From contig CACZNC010000030.1 of the NCBI GenBank assembly GCA_902782445.1, forward strand, positions 1 to 33,763: a stretch of 33,763 nt of DNA, written 5' to 3'. The translations under genes were made by a program, and so were the position numbers. The notes beneath the pieces are model-generated. The model saw only the letters and a list, made by a program, of their open reading frames with translations. It did no database searches and had not been told where the DNA came from. Each line of letters begins with the position of its first letter. Position 1 is the first letter of the stretch. The stretch is from an uncultured Ruminococcus sp. (lineage in GTDB: Bacteria > Bacillota > Clostridia > Oscillospirales > CAG-272). Below, one piece after another: positions 1-6,859 of the stretch.

Positions 1-261
1 AGTCGCTTTCGCGTACTCGAGACCTGCATCCGTGTCATTGTCGTTGATCGCGTAGGAGATCCACTCGGCCGGCATTTCGACCTTGTAGTATTCTCCGTCG
101 GTAATCGTCCCGTCAGCGTTCCACGCGACGGACTGCTTGCCGATGGTGAACTTCACTTCGCCGAACGCTTCTTCGGGTTCCCAATAAGCGGAAGCAGTGA
201 CAGCGAGCGTGAGGATCATCGCGGCAGCGAGAAGGAACAGCGCGATTTTCTTCATGTTCAT
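1..261 (-). CDS. Exported protein, N-terminal 87 residues (gene cut by window edge)
   Basis: The visible part encodes 87 residues and runs off the left edge. It opens with a clear Sec signal peptide: Lys at 4-5, a hydrophobic core at about 6-22, and a likely cut after Ala-Ser-Ala (23-25). The mature part begins YWEPEEAFG and contains an ADGTITDGEYYKVEMP stretch. That stretch resembles the start of carbohydrate-binding, sandwich-type modules on clostridial surface proteins, but the similarity is weak. The start is the ATG at 261, because an AAGGAGA ribosome site lies 9 nt upstream; the second in-frame ATG at 255 would be too far away. A near-consensus promoter lies about 50 bases upstream, so the protein is probably abundant. 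The function is not recognised. Confidence 0.8.
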   Translation of the reverse strand, partial: MNMKKIALFLLAAAMILTLAVTASAYWEPEEAFGEVKFTIGKQSVAWNADGTITDGEYYKVEMPAEWISYAINDNDTDAGLEYAKAT

Positions 262-310
262 GATGCGTTTTCTCCTTACAGTGATATTGAACTCTTCATA
301 GAGTCAGTTC

Positions 311-339
311 ATTATACCACCCGCCGGAGGCAATGTCAA
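311..339 (-). promoter_or_regulatory. Sigma-A promoter for the exported-protein gene
   Basis: On the minus strand, a perfect TTGACA -35 box (339-334) is followed after 17 nt by a perfect TATAAT -10 box (316-311). The -10 is preceded by TGG, which makes it an extended -10. Transcription should start near 304 and give a 5' leader of about 43 nt that ends in the AAGGAGA ribosome site. This is the strongest vegetative promoter in the window. Confidence 0.85.
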
Positions 340-383
340 GTCGATTCCACCTTTTCCATTTCTGAAATTTTTCGGTTTTTCTA

Positions 384-412
384 TTGCAATCCTCCCCGGT
401 CTGTGCTATAAT
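384..412 (+). promoter_or_regulatory. Sigma-A promoter for the serS T-box transcript
   Basis: TTGCAA (384-389), a 17-nt spacer, then TATAAT (407-412) with a TGC extension just before it. Initiation should fall near 419, right at the start of the T-box leader. It is arranged back to back with the minus-strand promoter at 311-339, so the two transcripts diverge. Confidence 0.85.
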
Positions 413-418
413 ACCGGT

Positions 419-635
419 AATCAAACAGGAACTGCGGCAGGGACGAAAAATAACCGCGGAGGAATCCTTCGAAAGAGAGCCGGGGCAGCTGAAAACCGGC
501 GTTGGATCCCGCGGACTCCGCTTTCAGAGCCGCAGGGGGTGCGCCCCGTACCGCGCGAACGAGGCTGCGAATGCAGCGAATGTGGGTGGCACCGCGGAGC
601 TTTTCGTCCCATTTTGACGGACGGGCTCTTTTTTT
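419..635 (+). ncRNA. T-box riboswitch (serine-tRNA sensing) upstream of serS
   Basis: The leader lies between the promoter and serS and carries the hallmark T-box sequence GTGGGTGGCACCGCGG (582-597), the side of the antiterminator that pairs with the uncharged tRNA end. Upstream are the Stem I distal elements: AGAGA at about 474-478, a GCCGG/CCGGC stem, and GTTGG (501-505). On the 3' side of Stem I, a TCC triplet (517-519) sits where the specifier codon is expected. UCC is a serine codon, which agrees with serS downstream. A terminator hairpin and a T7 run follow (597-635). Known T-box behaviour predicts that uncharged tRNA-Ser stabilises the antiterminator and turns on serS. The T-box itself is certain; the exact specifier position is inferred. 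Confidence 0.93.
597..635 (+). terminator. Intrinsic terminator of the T-box leader
   Basis: GAGC (597-600) can pair with GCTC (625-628), and CGTCC (605-609) with GGACG (619-623). A T7 run follows (629-635). The 5' arm begins where the T-box sequence ends, so antiterminator and terminator are mutually exclusive, as in known T-box leaders. Confidence 0.85.
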
Positions 636-707
636 GTCCCCCGGCCCCGCGTTCCGGCATTCCTGTTCCCTTCCTTATATTTTTCCTTTTCACGAGGTAG
701 CGAAACC

Positions 708-1994
708 ATGCTTGACATCAAATTCGTGCGCGAAAATCCCGAAGCCGTGCGCCAGAACATCCGCAACAAATTCCAGGAGAAGAAGCTCCCGCTCGTCGAC
801 GAAGTGATCGCTCTCGACGCCGAAAACCGCGCCGTCATGCAGGAGGCCGACCAGCTCCGCGGGAACCGGAACAAGCTCTCGAAGCAGATCGGCGGTCTCA
901 TGGCAAAGGGGCAGAAGGAAGAGGCCGAGGCCGTCAAGAAGCAGGTCTCCGAACAGTCCGCCCGCCTTGCGGAACTGGAGCAGAAGGAAACCGAGCTGGC
1001 CGAGAAGATCCGCACCATCATGATGACGATCCCGAACATCATCGACCCCTCCGTTCCCATCGGAAAAGACGACAGCGAGAACGTGGAGATCGAACGCTTC
1101 GGCGAGCCCGTGGTCCCGGATTTTGAGATCCCCTACCACACCGAGATCATGGAGTCCTTTAACGGCATCGACCTCGACTCCGCCCGCCGCGTTGCCGGAA
1201 ACGGGTTCTACTATCTCATGGGCGATATCGCGCGCCTGCACTCCGCCGTCATTTCCTACGCCCGCGACTTTATGATCAACCGGGGCTTCACCTATGTGGT
1301 CCCCCCGTTCATGATCCGTTCGGACGTGGTGACCGGCGTCATGAGCTTTGCGGAAATGGACGCCATGATGTACAAGATTGAGGGCGAGGACCTCTACCTG
1401 ATCGGCACCTCGGAACACTCCATGATCGGCAAGTTCATCGACCAGATCGTGCCCGAAGAGGAGCTCCCCTACACCCTGACGAGCTATTCGCCCTGCTTCC
1501 GCAAGGAAAAAGGCGCCCACGGACTCGAGGAACGCGGCGTCTACCGGATCCATCAGTTCGAGAAGCAGGAAATGATCGTGGTCTGCCGTCCCGAGGACTC
1601 GAAGATCTGGTACGACAAGCTCTGGCAGAACACCGTGGACCTCTTCCGCTCGCTGGATATCCCGGTCCGCACGCTGGAATGCTGCTCCGGGGACCTCGCG
1701 GACCTCAAGGTCAAATCCTGCGACGTGGAGGCATGGTCGCCGCGGCAGAAGAAGTACTTCGAAGTGGGCTCCTGCTCCAATCTCGGCGACGCCCAGGCGA
1801 GACGGCTGAAGATCCGCGTGCAGGGCGACGGAAAGAAATATCTGGCCCACACCCTGAACAATACTGTGGTCGCGCCGCCCCGGATGCTGATCGCCTTCCT
1901 CGAAAACAATCTCCAGGCGGACGGCACCGTGAAGATCCCCGCCGCGCTCCGTCCTTACATGGGCGGCACGGAGATCCTCGTCCCGAAGAAATAA
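708..1994 (+). CDS. serS: Seryl-tRNA synthetase
   Basis: This cytoplasmic class II aminoacyl-tRNA synthetase charges tRNA-Ser with serine. Its 428 residues match the usual length of about 425. Residues about 30-105 form the long antiparallel coiled-coil arm that grips the variable arm of tRNA-Ser. The catalytic domain follows, with motif 1 around the conserved Pro near 200 (VVPPFM), motif 2 with Arg265 in CFRKEKG and the RIHQFEKQE segment at 280-288, and motif 3 with Arg392. Motif 3 reads TLNNTVVAPPRML rather than the common TLNGSGLAVGR type, a variant also known from archaeal and some bacterial enzymes. The ATG at 708 has GAGGT 9 nt upstream. Expression is controlled by the serine T-box leader in front of it. 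Confidence 0.97.
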   Translation: MLDIKFVRENPEAVRQNIRNKFQEKKLPLVDEVIALDAENRAVMQEADQLRGNRNKLSKQIGGLMAKGQKEEAEAVKKQVSEQSARLAELEQKETELAEKIRTIMMTIPNIIDPSVPIGKDDSENVEIERFGEPVVPDFEIPYHTEIMESFNGIDLDSARRVAGNGFYYLMGDIARLHSAVISYARDFMINRGFTYVVPPFMIRSDVVTGVMSFAEMDAMMYKIEGEDLYLIGTSEHSMIGKFIDQIVPEEELPYTLTSYSPCFRKEKGAHGLEERGVYRIHQFEKQEMIVVCRPEDSKIWYDKLWQNTVDLFRSLDIPVRTLECCSGDLADLKVKSCDVEAWSPRQKKYFEVGSCSNLGDAQARRLKIRVQGDGKKYLAHTLNNTVVAPPRMLIAFLENNLQADGTVKIPAALRPYMGGTEILVPKK

Positions 1995-1999
1995 ACCGT

Positions 2000-2032
2000 C
2001 CGGTCCCTCGTCTTCGGGCGGATGCGGACCGG
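2000..2032 (+). repeat. Hairpin between serS and the DtxR-type gene
   Basis: Perfect 7-bp arms CCGGTCC (2000-2006) and GGACCGG (2026-2032) enclose a 19-nt loop. No T-run follows, so it is not a normal intrinsic terminator. It may act as an mRNA stability or processing element in a serS-regulator transcript. Confidence 0.5.
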
Positions 2033-2070
2033 ATCACCAATCACATTTGAAAGAAACGGAGGGCTGTCCG

Positions 2071-2454
2071 ATGGCTTTGCAGGAATCCGGCGAAATGTAT
2101 CTCGAAGCGATCTACGTGCTTTCCCTGAAAAAAGGGTTCGTTCGCTCCGTCGATGTGAGCGAATACCGCAATTACTCCAAACCGAGCGTGAGCCGCGGCA
2201 TCGGTCTGTTGAAAGACGGCGGCTATGTCCTGATGGACAAAGACGGGGGGCTCACCCTGACGGAAGCGGGCCGCGCCGCCGCAGAGAAGATCTACAACCG
2301 GCACACGACCCTGACGAAATTCCTCTCCCTGCTCGGGGTTGACGAGGCCATCGCCGAAGACGACGCCTGCCGGATCGAGCACGTCATCAGCGACGAGAGC
2401 TTCTTCGCCCTGAAAAACCATCTCATGCGGCTGGAACACGAAAAAAAAGAATAA
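2071..2454 (+). CDS. DtxR/MntR-family metal-dependent transcriptional regulator
   Basis: The protein has 127 residues: an N-terminal winged helix (about 8-65, recognition-helix region SKPSVSRGIGLL) and a metal-binding dimerisation domain (about 70-123). It lacks the C-terminal SH3-like domain of full-length DtxR/IdeR, so its size resembles MntR. The metal-site residues, however, match the iron-sensing DtxR pattern: Met9 in EMYLE, Cys100-Glu103-His104 in DACRIEHVISDE, and His78. From the family, it should bind operator DNA when loaded with Fe(II) or a similar metal and repress uptake genes; iron specificity is inferred. The ATG at 2071 is preferred over an upstream TTG because GGAGG lies 9 nt before it. 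It follows serS by 76 nt. No metal transporter is nearby. Confidence 0.9.
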   Translation: MALQESGEMYLEAIYVLSLKKGFVRSVDVSEYRNYSKPSVSRGIGLLKDGGYVLMDKDGGLTLTEAGRAAAEKIYNRHTTLTKFLSLLGVDEAIAEDDACRIEHVISDESFFALKNHLMRLEHEKKE

Positions 2455-2468
2455 GCCGACCGCATCAC

Positions 2469-2512
2469 AAAAGGCCGTCCGGGAACTCAGCTTCCGCCGG
2501 ACAGCCTTTTTT
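2469..2512. terminator. Bidirectional intrinsic terminator
   Basis: An inverted repeat of AAGGC-(C/T)GTCCGG type ends in a T-run on the plus strand (about 2506-2512) and in TTTT on the minus strand. It separates the convergent DtxR-type and GH2 genes and can serve both. Confidence 0.85.
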
Positions 2513-2530
2513 CTTATGTCATAAATTCCG

Positions 2531-4852
2531 TTATCTTTCCGCGAGCTTTTCAATCAGGGTCTTGTAATACGCGAAGTCGATCCCGCGGATATTGGCGAAA
2601 TAGTGGTTCAGCCGCTCTTCCCCGCCGTCGTTCCAGCGGATGAGGAAATACCGCTTCTCCTCCGGAGCCGGGACGGTACAGACGGGAACGCTCGCGTCGG
2701 AGGGCAGGAGCGCTTCCCCGGAGCAGAGGATCCCCCCGCCGTCGTCCTCGATCCGGTAGGAGATCTTCTTGTCCTCCCGGGTGTCGTTGACGCCGTACAG
2801 GGTGAGCGTCCCGTTTTCGGGTTCGCCGAACATGAGGCAGACGGGCTGCTGGGATCTCTTGATATAGGAGTAGGCCAGTTTTTTGTCGAAATAGTAGTCC
2901 ACGATCGCGTCGGAGATCTGGGGCCAGCCGTCGATGAGGTTCCACCATATAATGCCGGTCCTCCTCCATTTGGAAAGGCGGAACCGCTCGATGAAATACT
3001 TCTTCGCCTCGGCCTGGGAGATCTGGGACGCGAGGGAGAAGTTTTCGAGATTTTCCGTCGCCGCGGTGCCTTTTCCGAAGAGGGTCTCGACCTGATTCCA
3101 CATCAGGCGGATCCGGTAGCCGAAGGGGGAATCCTCCCGCCCGTCCATCGTCGCGGCGTGGACCAGCCATTGCCGGTCGCCGAGGCAGGGCCAGAGATGG
3201 TCTTCGTCGATGTACTTCCGAAGGGAGGCGGGGGAGGGACAGCCGTGATACCCGGTCTCGGAGGCAAAGTGGCAGACGGTGTTCCGGTAGTAGTCCCCCT
3301 TGAAGTAGTCCCGGGGTCCCCAAAGGTGGTTCTCGGAGATCTCGCCCCCGGTGCGGAAGGCCTCTTCGTCGATATAGGGGGAGGAGGGGAGGTAGGGCCG
3401 GGAGAAATCGGAGGTCCCGAGGGCTTCGGGGATGATCTTCCGGGTGGCGGCGTTGGTGTTCGGATCGCGCCGTTCCCCGCCCCACTCGTAGGCGCAGTCG
3501 CATTCGTTGTCCCCCGCCCAGAGGACGATCGACGGGTGATTGCGCAGGCGTCTGACCACCGTCTTCACCTCGCGGTAGAGATTCCGCGCGAAAGCACCCC
3601 AGGGGGATTCCATGTCGTCCTGGGGATAGATCCCGCAGGCCATCGCGAAGTCCTGCCAGACCATGATCCCGTGTTCGTCGCAGTAGTCGTAGAAGAGGTC
3701 GTTCTCGTAGACGTTTCCTCCCCAGCACCGCACGATATTGCATCCGAGATCGTCGAGCATGGGAAGGATCTTCGGAAGCCTCTCCTCGTCCCGCCAGTGG
3801 AAGGCGTCCACCGGGACCCAGTTCGTGCCCATCGCGAAGATCTTCTTTCCGTTGACGCGGAAGCAGAACTCCCCGTTCCCGTCCCGGTCCGTCGTGGAGG
3901 TGCGGTCGAGCCGGACGGTGCGGATGCCGAAACGGGTCTCGTATGTGTCGAGGACTTCCCCGTCCCGGATCAGCTCCGCCGTCAGGCTGTACAGGTTCGG
4001 TTCGCCGTAATTCCGGGGAAACCAGAGCTTCGGGGACGGGACGTCGAGGGTGAAGCAGGCCCCCGTGTGCCACATCCTGTCCTCATACCGGAATTCGGAG
4101 TCCCCGCAGCGGCCCGTGACGCGGATGGAAAACCGGTGCACGTTCTCCGCGCCGATGTCGGTGTCGTAGAGGATCTTCAGCCGCGCGTGTCCCTCATCCG
4201 CCGTGATCGCATAGGCGTAGAGGTCCTTCACATGGAAGAGGGGAGTCCGCTCGATGTACACGTGCCGCCAGATCCCCGAAGAGACCGCCCGGGGCATGAT
4301 GTCCCAGCCGTACATGTGGGGGGCCTTGCGGACGCGGATGGAATCCCAGCCGTATTTCTGGTGGGCGGTGGAGGGATCCGGTTCGTCCCGTCTCGCTTCG
4401 ACCGAGGCCGGGCTCAGAACGACAAACAGCTCGTGCTCCCCGTCCTCCAGCGGGCAGAGAACGGTTTCCGCCGCGCTCCCGCAGAGGGGGATCCGGTGGG
4501 GGATCAGCATATTGTCCGCATAGAGGACGGGCTTTCCGTCGATATAGACCGCGGCGAAGCAGTCGAGCCCCTCGAACACGAGCGTGTCGGCGAATCCCTC
4601 CTTTTTCCGGTATGCAAAGGTCCGGCTGAGGCAGTAGGTGAGGTTTTCGCAGTCCTGGGTCAGAAGGATGTTTTCCCCGCGATAGAGCTCCGGGAGAATG
4701 CCCGCCGCTTCCAGGTCTGTTTCGAGGGCTCCGGGGACCCTCGCCGGGATCTCGGTCATGCCGGCGCAGTCCGAAAAAGTCGTGCACGTACAGGGATAGT
4801 TCACGCCGAACGCGCCGCGCCAAAGGCCGTCCAGCGAAATGCGCTCTCTCAT
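2531..4852 (-). CDS. Glycoside hydrolase family 2, beta-mannosidase-like
   Basis: The protein has 773 residues in GH2 layout: an N-terminal jelly-roll sugar-binding domain (about 1-205), an immunoglobulin-like domain (about 206-315), a TIM-barrel catalytic domain (about 320-650) and a C-terminal sandwich region. The acid/base is Glu450 in WAGDNEC, where beta-mannosidases usually have W(C/A)GNNE. The nucleophile is Glu532 in HFASETGYHG. There is no signal peptide, so it should act in the cytoplasm, releasing mannose or a similar sugar from the non-reducing end of imported oligosaccharides. Mannosidase is the best guess; beta-galactosidase or beta-glucuronidase activity cannot be excluded. It is the last gene of the minus operon, 18 nt after the transporter, with GGAGG 6 nt before its ATG. 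It lies back to back with the GH5 gene. Confidence 0.9.
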   Translation of the reverse strand: MRERISLDGLWRGAFGVNYPCTCTTFSDCAGMTEIPARVPGALETDLEAAGILPELYRGENILLTQDCENLTYCLSRTFAYRKKEGFADTLVFEGLDCFAAVYIDGKPVLYADNMLIPHRIPLCGSAAETVLCPLEDGEHELFVVLSPASVEARRDEPDPSTAHQKYGWDSIRVRKAPHMYGWDIMPRAVSSGIWRHVYIERTPLFHVKDLYAYAITADEGHARLKILYDTDIGAENVHRFSIRVTGRCGDSEFRYEDRMWHTGACFTLDVPSPKLWFPRNYGEPNLYSLTAELIRDGEVLDTYETRFGIRTVRLDRTSTTDRDGNGEFCFRVNGKKIFAMGTNWVPVDAFHWRDEERLPKILPMLDDLGCNIVRCWGGNVYENDLFYDYCDEHGIMVWQDFAMACGIYPQDDMESPWGAFARNLYREVKTVVRRLRNHPSIVLWAGDNECDCAYEWGGERRDPNTNAATRKIIPEALGTSDFSRPYLPSSPYIDEEAFRTGGEISENHLWGPRDYFKGDYYRNTVCHFASETGYHGCPSPASLRKYIDEDHLWPCLGDRQWLVHAATMDGREDSPFGYRIRLMWNQVETLFGKGTAATENLENFSLASQISQAEAKKYFIERFRLSKWRRTGIIWWNLIDGWPQISDAIVDYYFDKKLAYSYIKRSQQPVCLMFGEPENGTLTLYGVNDTREDKKISYRIEDDGGGILCSGEALLPSDASVPVCTVPAPEEKRYFLIRWNDGGEERLNHYFANIRGIDFAYYKTLIEKLAER

Positions 4853-4870
4853 AAATACCTCCGTTTCGGT

Positions 4871-5839
4871 TCAGAAGAGGAAGAAAAACGTGGCGGCGAA
4901 GGACAGGATCAGGCCGAAGAGGGTGATGCGGTCCGGTTTCTCGCCGAAGAAGATCCTCCCGGCGACTGCGGACAGCACGACCGATCCGCCCGTGACCATC
5001 GGATAGAGCACCGAGGCCGGGAGCTTCGACGCGCTGACGAGCTGCAGGGTATAGGACACACCGTTGCAGAGGGCGTTCGCCGCAATGATGAGGGCGATGG
5101 TCCCCGTCGTGGCCGGAAGCAGGGATTTCGCCTTTTCCGCCGCCCGGGGATCCGGTTCCCCCTCCTCCGCGCTCCTGCGCTTCTGCCCGAGAACGACCAC
5201 AGCCAGACACACCGCGGAGATCACGCCGTTCATGAGATTGCCGAGGCAGGCGTAGGAGGGGGCGTTGACGCTCGGATAAGGCCAGAATCCCGCCGTCTGA
5301 TGGGTCTTCGACACAATGCTCGCGGCGCCGTTGAGGACGAAGACCGCGGCGCAGAGGGCCACAAAGAGACCGCTTCCCCGCCCCGCCTTCTTCCGCGCGA
5401 AGACCGGGAACACCATCGAGACGGTGAGCAGGACCAGCCCGAATACCCTGAGCGCGATCCGCCACGGCTCCGCCCCACGGAATTCCCCGAGGACCGTCAC
5501 GCCGAAAATGTACGGGAGCATCATGCCGCCGAGCATCAGAAACATCATGAAGACGGACATATCCCCGAGGGCGAGGATGCGGAAGCCGATGAGGGTATAG
5601 GCGCAGGACAGGGACGCCATGACCGCCCCCATCAGCAGGGAGAAGGGCGTGAACTGAAATCCCCCCTCGGACAGGCAGGCGATGACGAAGGTGATGAGGG
5701 CGGACGCGAATCCGCAGGCGGTCCCGAAGATGAGGGAGGCTTTCGCCCCGTCCCCTCTTCTCAGTCCGTAGGCCTTGTTGGTGGAAAACTGCAGAGCCAG
5801 CAGCGCGACCGCGGCCAGAATGAAAAAGTAGTACCGCAT
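4871..5839 (-). CDS. DMT-superfamily (EamA-like) membrane transporter
   Basis: The protein has 322 residues and about ten hydrophobic segments in two halves, the inverted-repeat plan of EamA/DMT permeases. The segment around 172-200 contains a Pro/Tyr-rich loop, and a charged cytoplasmic loop (about 222-245) separates the halves. The second half ends in a very hydrophobic FAATFFFLF tail. Family members move small metabolites, including sugars, amino acids and drugs; the substrate cannot be read from sequence. Because it sits between a sugar isomerase-like gene and a glycosidase, import of a sugar or oligosaccharide, or export of a product, is the natural guess. The start at 5839 has a GGAGGAG ribosome site. 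It lies 81 nt after the isomerase gene and 18 nt before the GH2 gene. Confidence 0.85.
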   Translation of the reverse strand: MRYYFFILAAVALLALQFSTNKAYGLRRGDGAKASLIFGTACGFASALITFVIACLSEGGFQFTPFSLLMGAVMASLSCAYTLIGFRILALGDMSVFMMFLMLGGMMLPYIFGVTVLGEFRGAEPWRIALRVFGLVLLTVSMVFPVFARKKAGRGSGLFVALCAAVFVLNGAASIVSKTHQTAGFWPYPSVNAPSYACLGNLMNGVISAVCLAVVVLGQKRRSAEEGEPDPRAAEKAKSLLPATTGTIALIIAANALCNGVSYTLQLVSASKLPASVLYPMVTGGSVVLSAVAGRIFFGEKPDRITLFGLILSFAATFFFLF

Positions 5840-5920
5840 ATCTCCTCCCCGAAAAAGCGTCCGGCGGCCGGAATCAGGAATTCACGCCGCCGGAATGCAG
5901 GCATTGCTTTGTCTCCCGGC

Positions 5921-6688
5921 TCAGCTGAGTCCGAGGGAGGTGAGATAATCATAGCTCTTTTTCAGGCAGGAGAAGGGATCCTCGCCGTTGCAGTTGTCCT
6001 GTTCGACATAGCCGAACTTCGTTCCCGCTTTCTCGAAGGCCGCGGCGATCTTCTCGAAGTCCATCGTGTTGCCGCCGCCGATCCAGGACATCTTCCGCTC
6101 GCCGCTCTCGGTGACGAACATGTCCTTGAAGTGGATCACGGGGAGGCGTCCCGAAAGCCGTTCGATCTCGGCGAGGGGATCGTATCCGCCGTAGTACACC
6201 CAGTAGGTGTCGAGGGTGAAGCCCATCTGCGCGGGCGTGAAATCGTCGGAGAGGTGGAACATCACGGGACGTCCGTCTTCCATCTTGGTCTCGTACTCGC
6301 CGTTGTGGTTGTGGTACATGAATTTCATCCCCGCCGCGGCGATCTTGTCGAGGGCCGGCACGAGCTTCGGATCCGCGCGGAATTCGGCATATTTCGCCGG
6401 GCCGCCGGGCATTCCGCCGAGGCCGATATAGGAGCAGCCGAAGGTCTTATGCTCGTCAATAACCTTTTCGGTCTCGTTCAGCACGCGGCCGAAGTCAAAA
6501 TGCGTGATGCCGCAGGTGAGGCCGTTCTTTTTCAGCTCGTCCCGGAGCCATTCCGCCTCGTATGCGCAGGTGCCGGAGACCTGAACGGTGGTGTAGCCGA
6601 TATCCGCGACCTTTTTCAGGGTTTCGGAAAAGTCGTCGAGGTTCCGGCAGAAATCCCGGAGAGTATAAAGCTGCGCGCCGATGATCAT
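5921..6688 (-). CDS. Sugar phosphate isomerase/epimerase-like TIM-barrel protein
   Basis: The protein has 255 residues and belongs to the xylose isomerase-like/AP endonuclease 2 TIM-barrel superfamily. The expected metal-site residues are visible: His126 and His128 in YHNHNGE, Asp160 in FTLDTYW, His186 in VIHFKDM and Glu229 in YVEQDNC. It is cytoplasmic, with no signal peptide. Relatives isomerise or epimerise keto-sugars or act on inositol derivatives, so the precise substrate is unknown. As the first gene of the minus operon it follows a good promoter at 6727-6755, and AGGAG precedes its ATG. Linkage to GH2, GH5 and a permease suggests it processes the sugar released by those hydrolases. 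Confidence 0.88.
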   Translation of the reverse strand: MIIGAQLYTLRDFCRNLDDFSETLKKVADIGYTTVQVSGTCAYEAEWLRDELKKNGLTCGITHFDFGRVLNETEKVIDEHKTFGCSYIGLGGMPGGPAKYAEFRADPKLVPALDKIAAAGMKFMYHNHNGEYETKMEDGRPVMFHLSDDFTPAQMGFTLDTYWVYYGGYDPLAEIERLSGRLPVIHFKDMFVTESGERKMSWIGGGNTMDFEKIAAAFEKAGTKFGYVEQDNCNGEDPFSCLKKSYDYLTSLGLS

Positions 6689-6726
6689 GAGAAAATCTCC
6701 TTTTTCGCATGGTTTGGTTTGCCCTT

Positions 6727-6755
6727 ATTATCCGATATTCGGGCCTGTTTGTCAA
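6727..6755 (-). promoter_or_regulatory. Sigma-A promoter for the isomerase-transporter-GH2 operon
   Basis: On the minus strand, TTGACA (6755-6750), a 17-nt spacer, then GATAAT (6732-6727). It fires away from the GH5 promoter at 6797-6825, so both -35 boxes face the palindrome at 6757-6786. Confidence 0.8.
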
Positions 6756-6756
6756 G

Positions 6757-6786
6757 GGGATTGTGTGAATTTGCACAGAAAATCCC
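6757..6786. promoter_or_regulatory. Candidate shared operator between divergent promoters
   Basis: Outer arms GGGATT (6757-6762) and AATCCC (6781-6786) flank an inner imperfect palindrome, TGTGTGAATTTGCACA (6762-6777), in which 6 of 8 positions per half are symmetric. It sits between the two facing -35 boxes, a typical place for a regulator controlling both directions. No regulator gene is in this cluster, so the binding protein is unknown. Confidence 0.5.
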
Positions 6787-6796
6787 TGCCGGGCGA

Positions 6797-6825
6797 TTGA
6801 CACGGAGGCGGTTCTTTGTTATACT
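6797..6825 (+). promoter_or_regulatory. Sigma-A promoter for the GH5 gene
   Basis: TTGACA (6797-6802), a 17-nt spacer, then TATACT (6820-6825) with a TGT extension before the -10. Transcription should start about 28 nt upstream of the ATG. Confidence 0.83.
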
Positions 6826-6859
6826 GAACCCAGAACAACAACTGAAAAAGGAGCGCGCC

